64,000 nucleotides of DNA, taken from Puniceicoccaceae bacterium K14. GTDB taxonomy: Bacteria > Verrucomicrobiota > Verrucomicrobiia > Opitutales > Opitutaceae. Location: positions 1 to 64,000 of the forward strand of contig JAKYXN010000023.1 of NCBI GenBank assembly GCA_022538095.1. The letters are read 5' to 3'. Under the pieces are notes generated by a model, which was not told the DNA's origin, ran no database searches, and saw only the letters and a program-made list of their open reading frames with translations. This document shows positions 53,629 to 61,434 of the stretch, piece by piece. Made by a program: the position numbers and the translations under genes. Each line of letters begins with the position of its first letter. The first letter of the stretch is position 1.

Positions 53629-53738
53629 TGGGGTGCAAAAGTGCAGATAATATAAATGCTGTCGATTCTCATCACTCTCTGAGAAAGTTCGATATGCCTA
53701 CGTTGTCATAGTCTTGGCGGAAATCTAGCTTAATTAGC

Positions 53739-53845
53739 TATCGTTTATAAAGACGATAAATTAACAATATCGCTAAAAAAGACGATAACAAAATAATATC
53801 GTTGAATTATACGATAAACATGCTTTATCGGTGTATTTATGATGC
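53739..53845 (+). repeat. 29-bp tandem inverted-repeat operator array upstream of satD-like gene
   Basis: Three repeats with identical geometry, TATCGT-N8-ACGATA: 53739-53758, 53768-53787 (TATCGC left arm) and 53797-53816, starting exactly 29 bp apart. A fourth half-site TATCGG at 53826-53831 keeps the phase but its right arm has decayed and overlaps the start codon. Each unit is a 20-bp palindrome with an 8-bp AT-rich core. This spacing places a regulator on nearly the same DNA face every 2.76 turns. The array is 23 bp before the ATG at 53839. Confidence 0.85.
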
Positions 53846-54525
53846 ATGCGGTTGTTTCGGGAGATGTGGTTGCGTTTACCAGTTTGTCGGTAAAACGGAG
53901 AGCGTTTTTGGAGGAACGGTTCTCGATTTTACTTTCGGATTTGAGTGAATCGATGGAGATTTTTGGGCGGGTGGTTCGTGGGGATTTTTTAGAGTTTTAC
54001 GTACCAAGGTCAAGTGATGCCTTGCGGGTTATGTTATTGGTTAAGAGTTTTGTGCGGTCCCAGGAATTCCCTGAAGAGCAGGTCGCAGACAAGCATGTGA
54101 GGTTGCACTTGGAGCATGGGATCCGTTTGGCTTTGGGAATGGGAGCCCTGGAGCGGTTGGATCTTGAAAAGGGGGTTTTGGACGGTGAGGCGATTTATAT
54201 GTCGGGGAGGCTGTTGAATGAGGAAAAAACGCACGACAAGCAGCGGATCACGGTAAAACGGACTTTGTTCTTCAAGTCTTCTGATTCTGCCATGGAAGCG
54301 GAGATAGAGGTGCTGGTGGTTTTACTAGATGAGATCTTGAAGCGAACGACAGGTAAGCAGTCCGAGGTGCTTTATCATCGTTTGATGGGTAAAGACGAGA
54401 AAGATATCGCCGCCGAGCTAGGAAAGAGCCAATCTACAATTAATCAACATACGACTCAGGCTGGTTGGTCTGCAATTGAGTGTGCGGTGAATCGTTTCGA
54501 AACCCTTGTGTCCAAACTCTCTTGA
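53839..54525 (+). CDS. SatD-like regulator with helix-turn-helix C-terminus
   Basis: 228 residues. The N-terminal 150 residues resemble SatD-family and, more distantly, class III nucleotide-cyclase-like folds: VVSGDVVAFTSLSV, GRVVRGDFLEFYVPRSSDALRVMLLVKSF, GIRLALGMGALERLD and DGEAIYMSGRLLNEE. The catalytic metal-binding Asp pair typical of cyclases is not clear. The C-terminal 70 residues contain LMGKDEKDIAAELGKSQSTINQHTTQAG, a helix-turn-helix like that of sigma-region-4/LuxR-type regulators. The protein is thus a candidate DNA-binding regulator of the repeat array directly upstream. It overlaps the next gene by one base (TGATG). Confidence 0.75.
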   Translation: MMHAVVSGDVVAFTSLSVKRRAFLEERFSILLSDLSESMEIFGRVVRGDFLEFYVPRSSDALRVMLLVKSFVRSQEFPEEQVADKHVRLHLEHGIRLALGMGALERLDLEKGVLDGEAIYMSGRLLNEEKTHDKQRITVKRTLFFKSSDSAMEAEIEVLVVLLDEILKRTTGKQSEVLYHRLMGKDEKDIAAELGKSQSTINQHTTQAGWSAIECAVNRFETLVSKLS

Positions 54526-55241
54526 TGTCGAACCTACCTGCTTTTCTTATTATTCAATTGCTAGCTCATGTGGTGAGCGACTTCTATCTGCAGTCGCAGA
54601 AGTGGTCGGATGGGAAAAGTTTGGGTGGGTTTAAATCGCGGTATCTGTATTATCATATTCTGGCTACTTTTGTTTGCTCGTCTTTGTTCGCATTTCGTTT
54701 GGACTGGATTCTGTATGCTTTAGGAATCGCACTCGTTCATCTTATAATCGATGGCGTGAAGAGTATACTGGAAAAGGCGGAGTTACTTGGAGAGTTTCGC
54801 AATTGGTTGTTTTTCGTAGATCAGGGGCTTCATGTAATGACGATTGTTGGAGCCTTGTGTCTATACGGGATATATGGAGGAAGTGTTAGTGCTGATTATT
54901 GGGGAGTGGCTGCGGAGGCATTAGCGATATTGCTAGCGTATTCGCTTTGCCTGAAGCCTGCGAATATAGTGATTAGAGAAACATTGCGGGCCTATAAGAT
55001 TGAAATGCCAGGTGACGATGATACTAGTTTGCCTGGGGCAGGGCGCTTAATCGGAATAGTAGAGCGCTTGCTTGCGTTGACCTTGATCTTGGCCGGTCAG
55101 TTTTCCGCAGTTGGATTCATTTTTGCCGCCAAGTCAATTTTGAGATTTAAAGACGCGGAAGGAGAACGAGCGGAGTACGTTCTAGCAGGGAGTTTGCTGA
55201 GTTTTGGAATTGCAGTGTTGATTGGGATTTTAGCGAAGTAA
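54525..55241 (+). CDS. DUF3307 family membrane protein
   Basis: 238 residues from the ATG at 54525 (TGATG coupling to the SatD-like gene). About six membrane spans start with FLIIQLLAHVVSDFYLQSQKWSDGKSLGGFKSRYLYYHILATFVC, the conserved N-terminal DUF3307 segment with a His-containing helix. Then come LDWILYALGIALVHLIIDGVKSIL (His/Asp), FVDQGLHVMTIVGALCLYGI (Asp-Gln-His) and the C-terminal KSILRFKDAEGERAEYVLAGSLLSFGIAVLIG. The function is unknown; a coupled SatD/DUF3307 pair suggests a membrane-stress response module. Cotranscribed behind the 29-bp operator array. Confidence 0.85.
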   Translation: MSNLPAFLIIQLLAHVVSDFYLQSQKWSDGKSLGGFKSRYLYYHILATFVCSSLFAFRLDWILYALGIALVHLIIDGVKSILEKAELLGEFRNWLFFVDQGLHVMTIVGALCLYGIYGGSVSADYWGVAAEALAILLAYSLCLKPANIVIRETLRAYKIEMPGDDDTSLPGAGRLIGIVERLLALTLILAGQFSAVGFIFAAKSILRFKDAEGERAEYVLAGSLLSFGIAVLIGILAK

Positions 55242-55675
55242 GATTGAAGTTAAGTTCAATCGATTACCTTTCTTCGGCCTCCGAACCGTAAAAATTCAGC
55301 GTGTAAGCAGTTTGAGCCTGTGGAGCATGGTTGTCAATTTTATGAGGTGTCCAAATTAATGATAGGATTGCTCGAACAGCAGTTTCTTTAAATCCGCTGG
55401 TTTGAGTCTCTTGCGGATAGACTAAGAAGAGTGGGGTATAACTTGTTTTATAACGAATCATTAATCCGTATATAACTGCTATAGAAGATATTGTATTAAC
55501 TTAATCTGCTAAGTTCTAATTAATGATCTTATCATAGTGTAAAACACTATACAAAATTCATGGAACAATACTATTCTAGGTTATTGACTTTAAGTATAGG
55601 TGAGTAGTTAATTTTACTTAATTTTGTGAGATTTTACTCAGAAATTACTGTTAAAAACCAAAGAATAAACAAATA
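55242..55675. other. 434-bp AT-rich intergenic region with possible TonB C-terminal remnant
   Basis: On the minus strand, 55264-55461 is an open frame of 65 residues. Its C-terminal half (FKETAVRAILSLIWTPHKIDN...TAYTLNFYG) resembles the last helix and strand of a TonB C-terminal domain ('AL.A..WRF.PA....G.PV......I.F'). The upstream part is missing, so this would be a relic, or a tiny gene. The right half (55470-55675) is very AT-rich and carries the promoter of the large secreted protein. Confidence 0.35.
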
Positions 55676-58600
55676 ATGAATCCAATTATTATTCAATTAT
55701 TATCTAAGTGTAGGAGCGTAGAAATAAGCTCTGCTTTTCTGCATTTTTTAATGCTCCTGCTGTTAAGTATTGCGGGTACTGCGACTAGCCAGGCGGCTAC
55801 TGCTAGTTCGGTAACTCAACATGGCATTACCTGGACCTTCGACCAAGACTATGAGGTGGGCCAATACGTCAATGGAGATTGGTGGGTTAAGGGACCTATC
55901 ACTTTGACGAGTATCACCCCTGGTTGGGATGGAACGCGAAACGGCACTATGATCAATCCTTCTGTGAATGGTAATCAAGGATTTGATACAAGGATAAAAA
56001 ATAATGGCTATGATCCTTTGCTTAATATTGCTGATGATTTACCATTTTCTGTAGGTGTTAATAGTAGTATTATGTCTTGCATTAGTAAGGTAGATCACGT
56101 TGACCTAAGCCATAAAGACAATCCGCAGATGGATACGATAGCAATTTTGACTGTTCTGTCAGCCGCTCCTGCTAGTGGTTCGTTTCGTCCGCCGTATCAA
56201 GGAAGCGACAAGAGCCACGACTGGAACATAAATAATAGTTGGGATACAAGTTTTTTACAATCAATTCCTCGAGAAGGGCTAAATCATGTTCCTAGCTTGT
56301 TTTCTCTAACTCAAAGGTACGAAAAACCATGGATTGAGTTGAAGACCAACTGGGCGGGTAGACGGATGCATCCAGATTCAAATTATCCATCTGGAAAAGA
56401 GGGAAATTATGGGCGAGGCATTGGAGATAAAATCGTAGAAGCATTCCTTTCTTTGCAACTGGACTATACCGAACAAGAGAAGGAGTTGCTCTTGATTCGT
56501 TTATGCCAAGCAGGAATTGATGTTTACGGTGCAGCTCGTTTAGGAGCTAAATGGGTTGACGATGGTGGTCATAATCTTGGAAGAAAAATGCCTTTGCTTT
56601 TAGCTGCCAAGGTTTTTGACGACTCTGATATGTTGGAATTATGCGACGGTAGTCGTGGTAACAATGATCCTCAGCAAAAAGTTTTTCAAGAAGATAGACA
56701 GACCTTTTATGTCAGCCAAGATGATATAAACCTAACTAGATACACGGGTGATGATAGGCCAAGAGATCCTTATACAACAGCCCATTTGGGTCTTGCGGAA
56801 TGGGGAGAAAAACACACAAGCGACCCTACAAGAGATGGCAGTAATTGGAATGCTTACTATCGTGGCGTTAATGGGCCTGCTTATGTTGGCTTTGCCTTAA
56901 TTGCTCGTTTCATGGATCTTGAGAATGATTGGAACTGGCCTGCATTTTTCGATTATGCAGACCGCTATTATTCTGAGGAGATTGGGAATGCTTGGAATAA
57001 AGTTAATGAAATTAGACTGTTTACAGCAGAGATGTGGGACGTCTATGAAAATGGTGTAACCACTACTGCGGCTGCTCCAACGTTTACCCCCGAAGGCGGG
57101 GCTTATGAAGCATCTCAAAGTGTAACCCTTTCTACAACTACATCTGGGGCAAGTATTCGTTACACGCTTGATGGCTCGGAACCAACATCTACTACGGGAA
57201 CGGCTTACACAGGAGCTATTGCGATTAGTGAGGATACAACGCTAAAAGCGATCGCTTATAATTCGGATCCGAGTGTTTACGACAGTTTAGTATCCGAGGC
57301 TTCCTATTATTTTACACCTCCTGGGTATGAAGTTTTAACCGACAACGGACTTTTTCAGAACTTCGATTTTGTTTCTCAGGATGGAGAGTTTGCAGCTACA
57401 TTTAATGCAACGCCTAATGGGGAACAGATCGATGCTGTTATCGGTTTGTCTGCGCATGAAGCCAATGCGTATTCGGATCTCGCTGCAATCGTCCGCTTCA
57501 GCACTGCTGGTTTTATTGAAGCAAGAGATGGCGATGATTATGTTAGTCTTGATGGGGTACCTTATGTGGACGGGAACACGTATGACTTCCGTTTAGAAAT
57601 CGATATTTTAGCTGGTACTTACTCTGCGTTTGTTACGCCCGAGGGTGGAAGTGAAAAGATCATTGGTTTGGACTATGCGTTCCGCAGTGAGCAAAGTGGC
57701 GTTACCGAATTGGCTAACTGGGGAGCAGTTTTATTACCAGCTCCAGGTGTTGAATCTGTATTTGTGGGTGATTTCGCTATTAGTGTTGATTCTACTGATA
57801 CATCTAGTCCAAGTGTGCCTAGTGGCCTGATCTCGCAAAATGTGACAGACAGTAGTGTAGAACTTGTTTGGTCTGCGTCCACTGATAATCTCGCTGTTAC
57901 TGGATATAATATCTTCAAGGATGGCGTATTGTATGAGAGTATAAATGGAACGAGCATTGTTGTTAGTGCCCTCTCAGATGCAACTAGCTATGCATTTTCA
58001 GTAAGCGCTTATGATGCGGCTGGAAATGAATCTGTTGTTAGTTCGGAGATCACCGTGCTTACTAATACGAGCGCTGGAACATCGTTTGTCATTGGTGAAG
58101 ACTTTTCTGCTGGAGCTTCCAATTTTACTGTGGTTGGCAGTGGCACTTGGTCTGTGGAAAACGGTCGATATATTTTGAGTGACCCCAATACGACTAACGT
58201 TTTGGGGGTTCTTGGAAACATGAGTATCCATAATTTAGAGCTAGCAAATGATTACAAGGTAGAAGCGACTCTACGCTTGGTTGAAAGTGGTAGTTTTTGG
58301 AATGATGCGGCTCTGATCTTTGAGTATCAAGATTCCGCTAACTATTACTATGCTTCAATTAATGAAAGTAATGACGGTAATACGAAAGGTATATTTCGTG
58401 TAGTTAACGGTTCGGTAGTTGAAATAGTAGATATCTCATCTACGATCATCTCAGAGACTGACTATGATTTAGCCGTTGAGCGGTCTGGTATAGACATAAC
58501 TGTTTCATTGGATGGTATCGTAATTGCGACGACAGCGGATTCTACGTTTGAGGGTGGCCGAGTTGGTTTGGGCACATGGAACGATAGTGCTGAGTTTGAT

Positions 58601-60340
58601 GATCTTACGGTCGAGGATTTAGGTCCAAGAGCAGACGCAACGCCTCCTTCGAATCCAACTGCTTTGGTTGCAATGAATGTGACTACATCTACAGCGGATC
58701 TTAGCTGGAGTGCTTCGACAGATGATGTTTCAGTAGCTGGATACAGGCTCTATGTTGATGGCAGTCCAGGGAGCGTCGGGATTACGGGGACTTCTTTCAT
58801 GATTACAGGTTTATTGCCCGATACTGATTACGAAATTGAAGTTTCTGCATTGGATGCGGCTGGCAATGAGTCTGGAAAAAGCAGTTCGATAACTGTATCG
58901 ACATTGGCAGAAGTGGTTACTCAAACTTTCAATATTGAAGGAAACCATAAGGATGAATCGGTAAAAGAGAATGGCCAAGCAACAGGTGAAACGGGGACAT
59001 ATCTAAGAATCGGTGGCGGCTACAATCCAGAGGATAGTGCTGGCGTTTATTTATTCCAATTACCTACAATTAATTCGAGTGATGTGGTTAGTTCAGCAAA
59101 CTTGTCTTTCAAACTAACCCGTAATTCAAATCCTCCAGTAGGAAATGCTGATGTTTATGGACTCCCATACAGAGGATCCAATCAAGTTCTCGGCTCTGAT
59201 TTTTATTCAGGGTCTTATGGCGGAGATGCAAACGCAACTGCTCTGCAAGACGATATCCTAGTTTCTAGTAGCCCGCTCGGTTGGTATTTCACTGATCCAG
59301 TAGGAGATGCAAATCTAGCTACTTATCTAAATCAACAAATTGCAAATGGCGCTTCTACAGGAGACTGGATCGCTATACGTATGAATAGCGACCATGTTGG
59401 TGAAGGTAATTATAAAATGTATGGAGTAGCATCAGGGGTCTCTTCAGATAAGCCTGTTCTTACAATAGAAGTGAATGGAGAGGTACTTGACGTTACAGCC
59501 CCAAGTGTACCAGTAAACTTACAGTCTTCCGAAATCGGACGATATGAGATTAGTTTGGATTGGGATGAGTCTACTGATGATACTGGCGTTGGTGGTTATC
59601 GAATCTACGTTGATAATGAGGATCCAATTCAAACGGTGGATACATACATTACACTCGAAGATCTAGACTCTGATACTGCCTACAGTGTTTCTGTGTCAGC
59701 TATAGATGAAGCAGGGAATGAGTCAGCAACAAGTAATTCTATTATAGTTACTACGGAAGTAGAATTCATAGTCGAAAATGAAACACTTGTGGGTGATGAT
59801 GATGACATTGACTTATTGGAAAATGGAAGCGTCACTAGGCATGGTCAAACTTCGCTTCGCATCGGAGGAGGTCACAATCCTAATGATAGCAATGCAGTTC
59901 TATACTTCGAGTTGCCTGAGCTAAGTAGTGGGGCAGAAATTACAGATGCGAGTCTCTTATTTGAGATAAAATCTGTTGGAGGTGTGGTAGGTAATGCCGA
60001 TTTGTATGGAATCCCTTACATGAGCTCGGCCTCCATCCCTACCTCGTACTTCTACTCTGGCGTCTTTGATGGTGATGTGAATGCAATTGGTCTTGAGGAT
60101 GATATATTGACTCCTGCTAGTCCGGCTGGAGCGTATGTCACAAGTTCTGCTGGCAGTGCTAATTTGGTTGATTTCTTAAATGCTCAATACGCTGCTGGAG
60201 CAGAAGGCGGCGATTGGATTGCTATCAGATTAGGAAGTGATCATGCGAACGAAGGGAATTACAAATTCTATGAAATCTACTCAGGTGAGTCTTCGTACGC
60301 TCCAGAAATCGAAATAGAGATTTCGACTCCAAACGAATAG
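55676..60340 (+). CDS. 1554-residue secreted modular protein with unknown N-terminal domain
   Basis: Signal peptide (residues 20-42, FLHFLMLLLLSIAGTATSQA). Residues 45-460 contain an unrecognised domain (ITWTFDQDYEVGQYVNGDWWVKGP, AILTVLSAAPASGSFRPPYQG, WAGRRMHPDSNY, GWKWVDDGGHNLGRKMPLLLA-type). Around 462-545 is a chitobiase C-terminal domain (PTFTPEGGAYEASQSVTLSTTTSGASIRYTLDGSEPT). Around 552-705 is a jelly-roll-like domain, 711-800 FN3, 803-985 a concanavalin/DUF1080-like domain, 989-1080 FN3, 1081-1273 a DNRLRE/CBM96-like module, 1274-1365 FN3 and 1365-1554 a second DNRLRE-like module. All modules suggest polysaccharide binding. The N-terminal domain is probably catalytic (toroidal, with a conserved DDGGHNLGRK segment), but I cannot name a family. 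Confidence 0.78.
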   Translation: MNPIIIQLLSKCRSVEISSAFLHFLMLLLLSIAGTATSQAATASSVTQHGITWTFDQDYEVGQYVNGDWWVKGPITLTSITPGWDGTRNGTMINPSVNGNQGFDTRIKNNGYDPLLNIADDLPFSVGVNSSIMSCISKVDHVDLSHKDNPQMDTIAILTVLSAAPASGSFRPPYQGSDKSHDWNINNSWDTSFLQSIPREGLNHVPSLFSLTQRYEKPWIELKTNWAGRRMHPDSNYPSGKEGNYGRGIGDKIVEAFLSLQLDYTEQEKELLLIRLCQAGIDVYGAARLGAKWVDDGGHNLGRKMPLLLAAKVFDDSDMLELCDGSRGNNDPQQKVFQEDRQTFYVSQDDINLTRYTGDDRPRDPYTTAHLGLAEWGEKHTSDPTRDGSNWNAYYRGVNGPAYVGFALIARFMDLENDWNWPAFFDYADRYYSEEIGNAWNKVNEIRLFTAEMWDVYENGVTTTAAAPTFTPEGGAYEASQSVTLSTTTSGASIRYTLDGSEPTSTTGTAYTGAIAISEDTTLKAIAYNSDPSVYDSLVSEASYYFTPPGYEVLTDNGLFQNFDFVSQDGEFAATFNATPNGEQIDAVIGLSAHEANAYSDLAAIVRFSTAGFIEARDGDDYVSLDGVPYVDGNTYDFRLEIDILAGTYSAFVTPEGGSEKIIGLDYAFRSEQSGVTELANWGAVLLPAPGVESVFVGDFAISVDSTDTSSPSVPSGLISQNVTDSSVELVWSASTDNLAVTGYNIFKDGVLYESINGTSIVVSALSDATSYAFSVSAYDAAGNESVVSSEITVLTNTSAGTSFVIGEDFSAGASNFTVVGSGTWSVENGRYILSDPNTTNVLGVLGNMSIHNLELANDYKVEATLRLVESGSFWNDAALIFEYQDSANYYYASINESNDGNTKGIFRVVNGSVVEIVDISSTIISETDYDLAVERSGIDITVSLDGIVIATTADSTFEGGRVGLGTWNDSAEFDDLTVEDLGPRADATPPSNPTALVAMNVTTSTADLSWSASTDDVSVAGYRLYVDGSPGSVGITGTSFMITGLLPDTDYEIEVSALDAAGNESGKSSSITVSTLAEVVTQTFNIEGNHKDESVKENGQATGETGTYLRIGGGYNPEDSAGVYLFQLPTINSSDVVSSANLSFKLTRNSNPPVGNADVYGLPYRGSNQVLGSDFYSGSYGGDANATALQDDILVSSSPLGWYFTDPVGDANLATYLNQQIANGASTGDWIAIRMNSDHVGEGNYKMYGVASGVSSDKPVLTIEVNGEVLDVTAPSVPVNLQSSEIGRYEISLDWDESTDDTGVGGYRIYVDNEDPIQTVDTYITLEDLDSDTAYSVSVSAIDEAGNESATSNSIIVTTEVEFIVENETLVGDDDDIDLLENGSVTRHGQTSLRIGGGHNPNDSNAVLYFELPELSSGAEITDASLLFEIKSVGGVVGNADLYGIPYMSSASIPTSYFYSGVFDGDVNAIGLEDDILTPASPAGAYVTSSAGSANLVDFLNAQYAAGAEGGDWIAIRLGSDHANEGNYKFYEIYSGESSYAPEIEIEISTPNE

Positions 60341-60375
60341 TTCGAGACGAGGTCATTTTAAGATAGTGCTATTTC

Positions 60376-60407
60376 AGAGTGGCTGCTTTAGGCAGCCACT
60401 CTTTTTT
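60376..60407 (+). terminator. rho-independent terminator after the modular protein
   Basis: Perfect 11-bp stem AGAGTGGCTGC (60376-60386)/GCAGCCACTCT (60392-60402), loop TTTAG, then TTTTTT. Ends the 4.7-kb transcript. Confidence 0.92.
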
Positions 60408-60464
60408 CGTTTTGAGTCAAATTCGGTTTTGTGATTACATAGAAACGAGACGACGGGTGGGGGT

Positions 60465-60980
60465 TTATTTTTCAAAACGATAGCCGACGTCTCGGATTGT
60501 GATTATGTGGGTTGGCTTGCTTTTATCTGATTCGATCTTTGCTCGGAGGGTTTTTACGTATCGGTCGACGCTGCGCTGGGTGACTGGGATGCTGTTGCCC
60601 CATACTTGATTCATGATTTGGTTGCGGGTTATAGCTCTATCGGTGTTTGGCAAAAAGTATTCGAGTAGACGATACTCTTTGGATGTAAGCGATACTTCCT
60701 TTCCGTTTTTAGTAAGACGGCGAGGGCTGCGGTCTAAGATGTAATCCTTGAAAGTAAATGATCCGATGTCCGTAGAACGATGGTGCCGTAGAAACGCGCG
60801 AATGCGCGCAACCAAGATGTCCATGGAAAAGGGGTTCGTCACGTAGTCGTCAGCTCCGGTTTCCAGGCCTCGGACAATGTCGCGTTCTCGGCCTTTAGCA
60901 GTTATCATGATTATTGGAATGTCGAGGGATTCTTGGCGAACGGCGCGGCAGATTTCGTATCCATCGATCTCGGGCAGCGT
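60465..60980 (-). pseudogene. response regulator (OmpR/PhoB-type), truncated at the 5' end
   Basis: The remaining part covers the second half of a receiver (LPEIDGYEICRAVRQESLDIPIIMITAKGR, GADDYVTNPF) and a complete winged-helix output domain (TSKEYRLLEYFLPNTDRAITRNQIMNQVWG, RSVDRYVKTLRAKIE, IRDVGYRFEK). The first half of the receiver, including the phosphoacceptor Asp region, is absent: upstream of LPEIDGYE the frame runs into the remnant of a DUF218 gene and a stop codon. The conserved receiver Lys in 'VTKPF' is Asn (VTNPF). The gene product could start at an ATG near 60908 (147 residues) and bind DNA without control, but decay is more likely. Confidence 0.75.
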
Positions 60981-61284
60981 AGAGGGCTCGATCAGCGGAA
61001 GACCCTAGACTTAGGACATTCGAATTGAAGTTTATGCCACCTCCCCAAAGTACTATTGCATCGACTTCGGGGACATCTGAAATATCAATCTGTCGGCAGT
61101 CCTTTTCTATGGAGGTCGCTAGCCAATCGGCGGTTGACTGGATTGAATATACATAAAAATAAGCGACTCCAGCAATTATCAGGAAGTAACCCGGCCATTT
61201 TCTGAAGAGGCGAAAGATTAGCCCAAACGATATCAAAAACAATGCCGTGAAAACTGGATACAAAAGAGTACGACCACATTTGTA
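60975..61284 (-). pseudogene. YdcF/DUF218 family remnant, truncated at both ends
   Basis: The residual frame encodes RTLLYPVFTALFLISFGLIF (first membrane span), YFLIIAGVAYFYVYSIQSTADWLATSIE (second span) and DVPEVDAIVLWGGGINFNSNVLSLGSSADRALYAAR. This is the N-terminal half of a YdcF/ElyC-type DUF218 protein up to the segment just after its first conserved Asp/Gly motifs. There is no good start codon (the frame opens at a TAA, then YKCGRTLLYP) and it is fused out of frame into the response-regulator remnant, so the fold is broken. It looks like a deletion scar (see finding). Confidence 0.7.
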
Positions 61285-61434
61285 TTATCAAGTTACGGCG
61301 TTTTTCAATACTCATCTAGAATACCAGGAGTGTTTAGCGTACCTAACAGAAATCTGAGGGAACCTCAAATTTAGCAGCTCTCTATATCTTCCTTGTCGTA
61401 TGCTCAGAGCACAATAGTATGTCACTACCAATTC

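Noticed and set aside
53739-53825. 29-bp repeats as a small CRISPR array
   Set aside because: The whole 29-bp unit repeats in tandem, with no spacers of independent sequence between repeats, and there are no cas genes; the internal palindromes fit an operator better.
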